Shown here: piece by piece, positions 12,201-25,060 of the stretch | Position numbering within the stretch: the stretch's first letter is position 1 | How the letters are laid out: every line of letters begins with the position of its first letter | Assembly (NCBI GenBank): GCA_905147135.1 | Contig: LR990046.1 | Coordinates: 12,430,501-12,494,500, forward strand | From: Blastobasis lacticolella | Lineage: Eukaryota > Arthropoda > Insecta > Lepidoptera > Blastobasidae | DNA length: 64,000 nucleotides | Direction of reading: 5' to 3' | The notes under the pieces: generated by a model | Told to the model about the DNA's origin: nothing | The model's database searches: none | Seen by the model: only the letters and a program-made list of their open reading frames with translations | Position numbers and translations under genes: made by a program

Positions 12201-15200
12201 TGGTCCGACAAATAGCCGATCTGCTATGGGAGTACGAACGCGTGACACTACCCCTTCCTCGCATGCTGCCGCTGGCGTACCGCGAGGCTCTCCGTCTGCA
12301 GTGCTATCTGGAGAGGCAGTTGAAACCTACATGGGACTGGCTTGTTACCGTCATGGATGCAACTGAAGCGCAGTTGAGGTAAGTTGCGAAAAAAATATAA
12401 AATTTAACTTGATAGACGCTCGTAATAGGAGTTTTTGCTTTGAAATTAACCCCTGAATTAGTTGTTCTCACATCTCGTTGAACACAGTAAACATTGTGTA
12501 CTTTTGTTTAGATTCGGCGCATCGTTGACATCAAACAACGCAACCACTTCGGTCCCAGAAGCAAGTCGCGCGAGCGTGCCCACGGCTCGCCGCGCCACCA
12601 CCTTCTCGCCGGCCACGAGAATCATTGGCTTCTCCGAAGTGCCGCGCATTCGCGATCGTGAACAAGGTACTGTATGGCACACGTACACGGCAAATTGCGC
12701 GTCGTGTTTAGCGCCATTTCTTTTTCTGCAAAATGTCCAAACCATATGACAACTATTAAAGATTGTGCGAGTGATTTGCCGTTTCATAAAACTCACATTC
12801 ATTTCAAACACATAATAGTGTAGTGTGTGTGGGTGTTCGTAGTAATGTGTAGTGAATAACCACGAAAGTCTTCAAACCTATCAAACTCATATATCCTGAA
12901 ATAACTATGGTATTAGTATTATCGAACTGCAATTAAAATAAGTATTGTATAAATTGCAACCAAAAATGGAAAGGTGCTTACGAATTAGAGGCAACCTCTG
13001 ATTGAGGCACGCCCGGCTCGCCCATTTGCTAAAATTCGCACGACATAGCCATACATTATGACCCGGCACACTTGATCTGTCTTCTACTCATTTCAGCCGA
13101 CTATATCAAAGCAGTTACAAAATCACTATTTAACTTATTTATAATGGTCCTAACCTGACTGTAAAGACAGTAGGAGTCAGCACATTTGGAAAATTAATAA
13201 ATTTTAAACTGTTATTGCATTAATTTCTATAATTATGAATCTGCTCTTCAGAACACTCCCCCCAAATAACATTTTTTTTTCTATTGTTCTGGAGTACTAT
13301 TGTACATGTTAACACTTCCAAGTAGCATTCAACAATAAGTGGATAGTGATCCGACCATAGCACATAAGTTCTAACACATAAATTTTGTACTATTTTATAC
13401 CATTATATTTTTAACAGTTATGCCTAAGCCTAACATCTAATGCCCAAAAGAATTCCAACACAACAGTTAGTGAAAATACTTTGAAAAAATACGTTTACCA
13501 AATGGATGCCGACTTGCTATTTCCGTCAAATATATCGTAACACAGCTCACCCTAGGGAACCATCCTCTTGTACATACATTACATAAAACTCACGCCAAGT
13601 GGGGTAGGCAGATACTATGGACCGTCTCTCTGTCCTGACACAACTCTCTAACCTCGCATATATCCACAACTCTTTTCATACATTTCATTTTATTCTTGCC
13701 ACTTCGGACCACAATACAACACAAGAACTCTTTATTTGCTCACTACAGGATACATACATTGGATAAAATATATTATAGTAAGCAGTACAAAGGGCGGTGT
13801 TGTCACAAGAGTGATATCTTCCAGACAACCTTGGTATGGGAAGAAACAAAGTATTTTAGTTACTGACAGGTAGTTCACACAAAATCTATACAAAAGTTTA
13901 CAAAGAAAACACAAAAACAATAACAAAGCTAGTACTCCAGCACACACAACCACCCAACAAGTAATGTTTTCTTACTTTTTTCTTAAAACTATATATCGAC
14001 CGTCACAGGAATCACAAGATTCCTATAATTCTAAACTTTCATAACTCCGACAGGCGTGGAGGCCGGTAGCGCTCGTCGCGAGTTCCTCGCGTACTGCCTG
14101 TCCCTACTGCGGGCCCACAGCGCCGAGCACGCGGAACAGCTGCCCGTACTAGACGTGGCCGCGCTGAAGCACGTGGCTTACGCAATCGACGCGCTCGTGT
14201 ACTACATGCGAGCCGCACAGCCCCAGCCGCATCACCATCACCACGTGTGGACGCCGGTCAGTGTGGCGGTATTGTGAAAACATTTTTATACTTATCTAGT
14301 GTTAATAGCTCTAGCTGTAAGCGTCAAAATCCAGCAGGGGGCGGTACTAAGTAATATTATAAGTTCCGTTGTCAAAATACTGTTGTGTTATCACATAGAA
14401 GTTACTACTGTAAAACCATGAATAGATTATTTTAACATCAGACCTCGCTGACCTCACCGTACTGAGACAGTAGCGTCATCTGGTGGATCTTGGAATGAAG
14501 GTTTTCACGATTTCAGGTGGCGTTAGTGAGGCGTAAGGTAGGTTTCTCAAAATATTGTTATGGTATTGGACAGAACCAACTGCTGTATAATGTGAAATCT
14601 CTTCCAGCCAGTGAGAGAGCTCTATTTTGACAGCATACCTTACGGTGCCGTAACGCCAGCTCGAGGATTTTGGAATCGCGAAGTCTCTTAGGTCGATAGA
14701 TCTACGCCATGGAAGTAATTTAGAGAGTTAATGTCAGTTTATTAACCGAATATTTCTGTAGGGCAACATCTACATAACGTTTCGCTACAACAAGAACCTA
14801 CTGAGTTACGCGTTACAATCATCATCATCATCGTCATCTCGGCGTTACGTACCGTTGCGCTCCTGCGCGGTATGTACTAAGGTCCGCCTACTGAGTTGCG
14901 CTTTATTTCTATACTAATACATCGTTAAACTTGGTCAATTTTGACTGATCATGCTTTTTAAGTTTATTTACAATTTCCATTATTTTTGGTGGCATGTTAA
15001 CTGTCGCACACAAGATTGAATATAACATTACGATCGCATCTAAACGTACAAAGTATTAATATTGTGAACGTTGCCCTTAGGACGAGAACGAGAACGAAGA
15101 AGGTGACGAGGAAATGGTTGTTGGCGGCGCGCCCGCCCCCGAATCGGACGGCGAGAGCGACGGCGTCCGCGGTCGGGCGCACGCTTTCTTCCAGCGGTCG

Positions 15201-18200
15201 GACTCCACCCTCTGCCTGGGGTGCCCGCCGCCGGATCCATTCAACAGTCAGTATCCTCAAAAGGCTTCCTATTTCTATCCTATTTAAAAGGTTTAGTTAA
15301 TAAGAAAATTGTCCATTTCCTAATGGATAATCTTGGATCGGGATGTTCTGAAAATAGAACAATTTGTTTACTAATAAAACCCCTTAAATTGTGAATTCAT
15401 GACCATATTTTGTTTAACTGTCTGTGAAAAGAGAACTCTATTTATAACTGATCTACGTCTTATTACGATTAATAATGCTTATGTCTTTCAATGTCTTTCA
15501 ATTAAAAATGCTCAAATTAATCGAGACTTCAGTTCCAAGTTTGTAACGCTCGAAATTTGAGTAATCTAACTTAGATTGCAAAAACAATGAAATATTTAAA
15601 TACTTCAAATTGAAACATTAGTGGCAATTCACAATCTTGCACGCTCCATAAGCGAAAACCTTAACACCAAACCTCGCTACCCATTATACCGATACATATT
15701 CTTTTCTCCCCACCGCAGTGACGATGCAAGACGCGCTGCCGCTGGCCGACCAGCCGCAGCTGTTGCAACCGAACGCGCGCCGCGAGGAGCTGTTCGGGAT
15801 GCCGCGACAGCCCGTCACCGTGCCCGCCTCGGGCGACGGGCCGCCGGGCGTCAACAACCCCTTGGAAGGTCAGTCTGAACCCTACAACACCCTACCCTAC
15901 GAACGCGCGCCGTGAGAAGGCGGCACGTACGCTGATCTGGGCGCATCGGATGATTTTATATGGCTACTAATCGTTTGTAGCTACAGTAGATCAAAATATG
16001 AACCTTATAGTGTAGAAAATAGTGTTCGTAATTCCTTACGTATGTAATAGGTGGCGTGGCGTGGCATTAATACTCGTTTCGGTAATACCTCCCGACTTCC
16101 TGCCATGGTTTTATTGAACAGAAGGTTCATGTGAACCGCGTCCGGCAGAATGTGCTTTATTTACCGCCGACTAGTGTACTTCCTGTTTAGTAGCCCGAGA
16201 AAATATTAGTACGGATATTTTATTTTTGCTACCAATATATCCGCAGTTCCACTTGAATATTGATTATCGTTCGGTTATTTTTCTAGTGGTTCCCCGACGT
16301 TTGGGGCTCTCGACGCGAGGCGTGGAACGCGGGTGGTCGCCCCCCGCGCGCCCTGCGTCGGCCCCGCCCACTCACTCCCACACAATGACTAGAGATGAGC
16401 CCCAAGTAAGTATTATACCTCCAGAGGGTTTTCGTGATGCCAAAATCCACCAAAGGGCGCTGCTGAAGCGCAAGGTCTGCTGTCAAAATAAAGCCGTGTC
16501 ATTTGCCTGAATGGATATGTCATTCTGCAGCTATCGGGTCTGCCCCAAAGCGCGGCAGTATTTTAAAAACTGTACCGCCATCTGGTGGGTTTTGAAATCG
16601 CAACACCTTCTAGCCAGACTTGTGATGTCATTCTGTTGTCTAAAATTAATATTTGATGTTATTTTTAGGACTTATCTTGTGCTAAAGATACAACAACAAA
16701 AATGGACATTGACACTGACGGCGAATACGTATCGGACTCGGACTCGAATGAAGCAAGACAAATTCCCAGAAAGAAGCATCATAGGTAAACGCAGTAGTAA
16801 ATAAGGCTGAGACTTCATTGATTGGACATCACCTTGATTGACACGAATGCAATGGTTGTTGCTTGGTGGCAGAAATAGATAAGGCAGTGGTACTCCCCCA
16901 GGCTGACTCCTCAGGCTTGACAGAGTCCTACCACCTGATAAAAATCATCATCACAGCCTATAACAGTCCACTGCAGGACTTAGGGCCTCGCCCACGAGAG
17001 GGGAGGTCATTGCCATCATCTCCACGCTTAGCAAGTGGGATGGAGATCGCAGTGATATAAATATAATATTGGAAAACGCTGCTGCCCATTTTCCAACTTA
17101 CGGAGACTACATATTTTGCCTCGAAAACTTAAGTCGCCTGATACGACGCCCAGAGTGTAAGGAGTTGGCGCTATTCTACTCTGCTGGACACCACACGGCT
17201 AACTGATAAACATCATCATCTTGGCGTTAATATCCCGGTTGTGCTCTCGAGAACGAGGGTCCGGGGTCCACCTCGACCATGATCCAGGATTTGGCGATCA
17301 GGTTGGAGCGACTACCATCTGACCTCCGTGACCCTGCTCCCAGGGGAACCTGACCAGATTGGATCATGGTTACAATTTCAGTTGCCTGAATTTGCAGGTT
17401 TCATCTAAGGCTAACTCATAAAAACACAACACAATAAATACCGTCCGTGAACCATTGGTCATACTTCCCTATAAGTACACTGACTGGTTGGCACAAAATA
17501 ACAAGGTGGTTCGACAGACACCCGCACGCTGTCGCGGGCAGCAGTGCCGCGATGCAAGAGACGCCGCCGCCGCCGGCCGAGTTCCGCGCGCTCGTCGACA
17601 CCGCCTGCTCCATTATTGAGGCACCTCACCACCAGCACTCCTCGCCTTCGCCTGGTAACTATGCCTTCCTAGTACCGTAGTTGGTGGTTTCACCTGCTTG
17701 GTAGAGGTAGCTGAGATATGCAAGGCTAGAGTGAATAGGCTGTTCCCAGACAGGCATGCTCCGCATCGTCACTTAACACCAGGTGAGATGGTGGCAAGTG
17801 ACGATGCCTAGCCGTCTTAATAATAATAATAAATCTTGATGAATAATGAAATTTAATATTGAAAATAACTTATATTAAATAAGGAAACACCTTTCAAAGT
17901 AACTGAAGTTACTCTGAAAAGTGTTTCTTGAAAATATACTTAGTTTCAGTACCTTTTTTTAGAAGAAAGCGCAAAACGTCTAAATTTTTAATCATCTAAC
18001 GGTCTCGTTTTGATTTAATTTTGAGAATCGTGCCTAAACAATGCCATCTATTACAATGATTTGGTCTATTTTTTCTTTTCAATCGGCTCTCGGTAAATCT
18101 CTTATTGCGATTCGTAAATCAGCAGATTTAGCGCCCTGTTTAGACTACAGCTCTCTGACAATCTCCCATAGATGTTCGTAAATTACCAGATTTAGTGTCC

Positions 18201-21200
18201 TGTTCAGCCAAGACACAATAGAGCAAGCCCCATTTCATTAACCTTGTGTGATTTGCAGGCCCCAGCGGCTCGGGCGCGGCCGCGGAGCCGCGAGCCTCTT
18301 CGTCCCGCAGCCCCGGCAAGACTGTCATTGTACGTGCTGTAAGTCGCTCCACTTATTTGGGGGACTTTTTCTTATCAAAATTTTAACACCACCACTACTA
18401 TGATTGGCTGTACTTCTCTGTGGAATTGTGTTTATTTATTTATATATCGAATTGAAATGTGTATGCTCAAATGGAGGGCGATTCTCGCGCTGTGACATCT
18501 CGAAAAGCTGTAAACGTCACTGAATTTGATCTTCGACAATATACGACTGTCAAAGACCTACTAGACACCTTAAACTCGAAAATTACGCCGCTTAAAATGG
18601 TCCCTCAAGCAATAGCAGCTTCAATAATGTATTACCGACGCGACTGCAGACTGACTTGGTCTTAGATAAAGGAATTATATTCATCAAAATTGCACTGTCA
18701 GTTATAACTGTATCTATGTGTGTAACTGCCTATTTGTGTTATCATAATTGTACCTACCTATGATAATTTTTAGTAACGATGAGCTAATGAACGTGTAATG
18801 CTGATATTCTAACACAAATTAACAGGGCGAACTGTTGAGCGCAGCTGACCCCCTGGACTCGCAGGAGATATCGGCCCACGTGACCGTGGAGACCACCGGC
18901 CTACCGCCTACACCGCTACTGCCACCTCTTAGCGCTCCAGCACCCCAGCCGTATGTATTTTCAATTATTCTGTGTCCTGTAATAAAATCACTATACTAAC
19001 TGAAACGTCGAAGGCGGACCCTGGCCGCGCGAGGGCGTGTAACTGAGGCATTACGCCGGAATGATGATGATGCTAACTGCGGCGTCTGCGATTTCAACAT
19101 GGCAAGAGAAGAATGCACACAAATGTGCTAATAGTGCACTCATTATCAGTTGTCAATTCTCTCCAAATCGAAAAGATTACCGGGTCGTACGAATGATAGC
19201 AACCATTCGTACGACCCGGTAATTTCACATTACTCACAATATTGTCAACAATCCGAGCCATTGTTCTCGGCAAAAAACAGCCTGTGTACGGTCCCCATCT
19301 CACATTACGATATTTCTTCAATGCGACTCAAATTCAAGAGCCGCAAGTGTTTATCTACCGCCACTAATACATATGGCTGTTCCCTATTGATTTTCTATTT
19401 TCGGTTAAGCGCCGGCGGAAGACGTAACAAAATTGATATTACTTTTCTTTTTTGTACGACAGACATAAACAAGGTGTCAATCCGTCATTGTAATCTTTTT
19501 GTCTCCCGACCAACCGCAGCGATCTTAACTCAACCAATGAATTCCTTGTACAGACGAGCGTGCCCCTCGCTGGGCGCGTCCGTGTCCCACGACTTGCTGC
19601 TGGGCCGATGGCGGCTGTCCCTTGACCTATTCGGGCGGGTGTTCACCGAGGACGTCGGCCTGGAGCCCGGCTCCGTGGTGGCCGAGCTCGGCGGGTTCCC
19701 CGTCAAGGAGGTCAAGTTCCGCCGCGACATGGAGAAGCTGCGCAACTCGCAGCAGAGGGATCTCACGTTACATAAGGTACGATATGATGTTTATTTATTT
19801 ATTTATACTTCAAAACAGTACAATAGCGGACTTCAAGCTAAAATAGTATTATCTATCCGTCTACCAAGTGAGATCAGGGGAGATCTTAGTCTAGCTTCAT
19901 CTATAGCTAGACTCTAGTGTGTGTGGGCTTCATATTAGATTTGATATCTCATCATTTCATTATTTCATGATCAGTTAAAGAGTTTCATAGCCATTTAATT
20001 GGTCTTTGTGCTACATTCGTGTAAACACATCATGAATCGAAATCGAGTTTAACACTTTCGTTGCGGCCTGCTCAACAATAAGGGTCGAAATCGATGCGTT
20101 TGCGCACGACTCATCTGACCGCTCCATTTAAAACGCATGCTACGATACTTAGCACTGCTGTAGCCTCTGTGGTATTTGAGTTAGCAGGGGAAGTGTTAAC
20201 ATGATCCGCAGTTATCATTGTTTCCATCGTTCCCACCTGTCCTTGGACAATGATCCGAAAAATCCACTGTCAATAATGATTTATGACATCGAAGCTACAC
20301 TCGAAAAGCCTCGAACGTAAAAGCTCAAGCCCAACAGCAGCCCTGCGCAGCCCACCAGTGAACTTAAAAATTTATAATAAATTTATAAATAAATCAAACC
20401 TCAACCCGAACCCGTTCCCCCCCAGATGGACCGCGACCGCGCGAAGCTGCTGCAGCAGACGTTCGCGGAGCTGAACAGCGCGTTCGCGGGGCAGAACCGG
20501 CGCGCGCACAGCGCTCAGCCGCCGCTCGCCGTCAACCGGGTGAAGGTCACCTTCCGCGACGAGCCGGGCGAGGGCAGCGGCGTCGCTCGCTCCTTCTACA
20601 CCAGCGTGGCTGAGGTGAGACGGCTCAACTAAACGATCTCCGAGTATTGGAACAGATGCTCCGATTTGGCTGGAGCCGACCAACAGTCCGTGACAGTTGA
20701 TACTAATCCTTATGAATATTAAAAAAAAACTTAAATAATCCACCTCTTAGGTTTATTTTTCGTAGTGGCTATTTGTTTACACTTTTGATCTTGAATTTCA
20801 TCTTCAAGTAACAGACGCTCCAATTTGGCTGGAGACGATCAACCGTCAGTTGCAGTTGATACTTATCCTTACGCTGTATAAAATAAAGTCGCTTAAGGAC
20901 CAAGGTCGGCTCGCATGCGCATCCGAATTAATCCAAAAGTGACTATATGAATATGAAATACTAGTAGCCGCCCCGGCTTCGCACGGGTATCACTACGGGT
21001 ACACGGGTATATAGCCTATGTCACCCGGGGATAGTGTAGCTTCCCAACGATGAAAGAATTTTTGAAATCGGTCCAGTAGTTTTGAAGCCTATTCAATACA
21101 AACAAACAAAAAATCAAACCTTTCCTCTTTATTATATTAGTATAGATGAATATGAACTGTCGGTTGGGTCCAGCAAAAACGAAACGTCTGTTAAGTTTTA

Positions 21201-24200
21201 ATCAGGGCGTCCCACCGGTTATGACCTACTGAAGGTGGCGCAGAGTGTGACGGAGCGATTATCCGTCAGAGACAAGAAGTAGTCAATATCGCTTAACGAA
21301 TATCAAAACTAAAATGGCGGTAGGCTTATTTTGTGCTGTCAGGAGCCCAGTGGTTAGATAGAGCAACGATCTGCGCAAAACGGCTGGCAGTGTCAGTATG
21401 TGACCAGTCTAAGTAGCGTGCATTGCTGGAGACCTATGTTCAGCAGTTGACTGATAAGTATTAATATTATGAACCGAGTAGTCTCCAGACAAAGCCGGTG
21501 AATCAGCAGGCCTTGCCTTGCTGGTGGCAAACGTCACCTTAAAAAGTCGCTGCTACTGCAAGTCAACCAGTCAATCGTACGACGGACGTCGCCCGACCAA
21601 TAGGAGACCTCAAAATCGCCCGCCGCACGACCATGGTCGTACGACCGTTTAGGACAGCGCCTAATACACAAATTATAATTTACAGGCTCTACTAGCTAAT
21701 GAGAAATTGCCGCCTTTGGAGCCTACAACCAGTAGTGGCAGTAACAATACCAGCACAAATGGCACTTCAGGGTCGAGTGGCCCGGCCCCGGGCAGCGCCA
21801 GTGGAAATAGCGGACCGAGGTAAAAAAATGTGGAAATTATGGTTATTGATCATTAGTTACGCACGACGTATGCTTGATTTTATGACAATTGTTGTAATCG
21901 CTTAAGGTTTCAGCGTGTGTAGTTTATGGTAATTAAATATAATCAATATGTAATATCTAATGCAATGCACAGAATTGAATTCAACTTAATATCTAATAAT
22001 TTCTTGTCACATTGGTTAATACGTACTACGTAGAACAAATGTCCAAAATTTAATTATTAGAATTACATCTATCCATCCTCCTCTGCTCGGATGCTTCATG
22101 TCTGAGGGTCGTGACCTCTATCTCCATCTTTCCCTGCTCTCAGCGCCGTGCATTGTCTCATGGAAAATAATCTATAATACGATTGGTCAAACTCTAGGCT
22201 ATGATCTCTAGCACAGCTAGCAACGTGTGCTCGCGACATAGCGTGCGCCGCGAGAGCATCTTTATTTACTTCTCTTTCTCTTAAAATACTAAGATGAGTG
22301 ATATAGCAGCATCTACATTCCGCCTTTTGTTTTTTTGCCGTCTACCTTTTCAGTGACCATAAGTCTTTCCAAGGTTCTTCCCGTGGTACTCTTCTACGGG
22401 AGGCTGTGAAAATCTCGTCCACTGCAACTATTACTCATCATTACAGCCCCTAACAGTCCATTGCATAACTTGGGTCTCCCACGAAAGGGTAGGTTATTGC
22501 CGTAATCTCCACGCTTGCAGGCGGGTTGGAGACCGCAGTGTTATAAATGTAACCATAGAAAACGCTGCTGCCCATTTTTCCTGGCTACGAAGACTAGATA
22601 TTCTACCTCGAAAACATTAGTTGCCTTGTACGACACCCACTAGTGTAAGTGACACCAAACGGCCAGGAACGGTACCGCCGATCTCCAATCTCCATGATAC
22701 CACCCTCTGGAATGACGTCACAGAATATATATCCGAAATACATGTTTGACGTCGTTCCAGAGAGGTGGAATCATGCTATTGGAAATCGTCGGTGTCGCTG
22801 CAGGTATCCATAGCTGTAGCTAACGATAACCATGATTGTCACAGGAGCGGCGCAGGCCGTGCCCGGTCCAAGGACACCGCTCGGCGAACGCCGGGCCGGC
22901 CCGCGCCGCGCCCGCCCGCCGCCCGCGAACCCCGTCGAGTACTTAGCGTCGACGCCAGACCGTACTCGCCACAGGTATGTGACATCTACTTATCTAGCTG
23001 TTTCGTTGTGTTCGGTATTAGCGAGCTGCTTCGTCAAGACATGGATTGAAGTTCTTGTAAAGGTTGTAGGTAGCCAATGAATGCACAGGCCTGGAGATGT
23101 TAGATGGCCTGACGACTATGTAAAATTGGTAGGGAGCCTCCTGATGAATGCAAGAGACAGACTCGATGCGGTGTGGATGGCGTGGAGTGAGGTCTATGTG
23201 ATGATGATTCAAGAGATATAAAGCCGAATGTTATGGAAGATTAGGCTAGGCCCGGCTAGGGGTTATTTCCCTCTAGCTAGGATAGCAGTGGACATCCTGT
23301 CGCTAATATGGTAATGTAGAGATATACCTTTATATTACGAGTTTCGGTGCCGTTTCCAAACAGTTCAACTATTGAGGGTGTAAATTATTATTTCCACAGG
23401 CTGCCCCCGGCACGGAAGGTGCGGGCTACAGCGGCGACAGGCCCGGCGGCGGACACAACGAACATCTCACTTTGCACCAGGCACAGCTTGGCGAGAGACT
23501 TTATCCTAGAGTAAGTTGCATACCTAGTTTACGCTCAGAGAATGAGGGTAGGCAATTCCAAAATCCGTCAGATGAAGTTTCTTCGGCATAAGGTACTTGG
23601 TATCAAAATAAAGCGGATCTGATGACCTGACTGGTTCAGTTGGTTAACATGCCAGTCGCCACGCTTGATTCCCGGCCAAGCAGAAATTGAAATGATGTAT
23701 TTTAATTTCTGTTACTGGTCTGGGTGTAGTATGTATATTAAGTTTGTATTAAAAAAATAGAAAATAAGCAGTTTATTAGTTATTTAACGCCCATAACACA
23801 AGTTTTGCTTACTTTGGGGCTGGATGGCGTTGTGTGAATTTGTCCAAGTATATTTATTTATTAAATAAAAAGCCGTGTCAGTGGCTAGAATACCCATCAT
23901 TTTACAGATATCTATCCTGGTCTATCTAACGGACCTTAAGCGCCATCTGGATTCGCCAATCACCCCCTCGAATTTCCAATACATTGATAACCGCATGTGC
24001 CGTCAAAGAAACTACCAAGCTAATAAAATAAACAATGTTGGTTGTCGATAAGGTCCACGCCCTGCATCCTACGTTCGCGGGCAAGATCACCGGCATGCTG
24101 CTGGAGCTGACTCCCGCGCAACTGCTGGTGCTGCTCGCCAGCGAGGACGCGCTGCGGCAGAAGGTGCGGGAGGCCATGGACCTCATCGTCATGCACCCCT

Positions 24201-25029
24201 CGGAGGCCATACTAGGTACGCCTATTCTTTTGTATCATAGATGTTCTGATCCGCTTTTTTGGTATCTTTCGTTTTGCTTGTACAATTCGCTTACAGGTGT
24301 AGAGTACAGGCGGCATGCTTGCGCTGGGCTGAGAGTAAGTTTTGCTTCGATTTTACATTGCTGTCGCGTTTGCGTTTACGTGGAAATTAGTATGAAGAAA
24401 TGTATAGCGCCACCTAGTGGAACGTAAATGAAGTTTTTTCTTCATACAAATTTCCACGTAAACGCAAACGCGATAGTAAAGGAAAAACGGAGGAAAACTT
24501 ACACCCAGCCCTCTGAACGCTGCACCAAACTAGCGACCGTATGACCGTATGAGTCCAGATTGACTTGTCTTATTTGGTGAATAAACAATACCCAAAATCA
24601 CGACATGCCGTATCAATCACGTTACGTATATTGTGTATTTATGTCTTGAGTTATACAGAAAAACAAAGAACGGGAATTTCAGCGAACACTGCTGCAAATT
24701 ATCCATTTAAATACATCATTTCCATAACCAACACGGCTAGCACAAGTGTGTCCGCTACAAAGCTCGCGCCGCGAGAGTGCGTTTGTTTCCTTCTCTCAAT
24801 ACTAAGATGAGAGAGATAGCAATACCTATGTCGCGCTTTATCGCGCGCGAGAGCAACATGTGCTAGGCCTACAAATATGACAATTCAGTCCAGACCGATT
24901 TTATTTGCTTTGTTTTTTTGTTTGGTTGTAATAATTTGCGAAGACCCCAAAACGAATAACACGTGGTGGTACGTAGGTGATAATCCGGCAGATCTGGACG
25001 TGTTCACGCTGTACGAGCGCGGCGGCGGC

Positions 25030-25060
<31 letters not shown>

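Noticed and set aside
19150..19917. 255-codon open frame on + strand
   Set aside because: It is UBR5 exon 18 (19554-19776) plus flanking intron that happens to stay open; both splice borders are clear and the outer parts resemble nothing.
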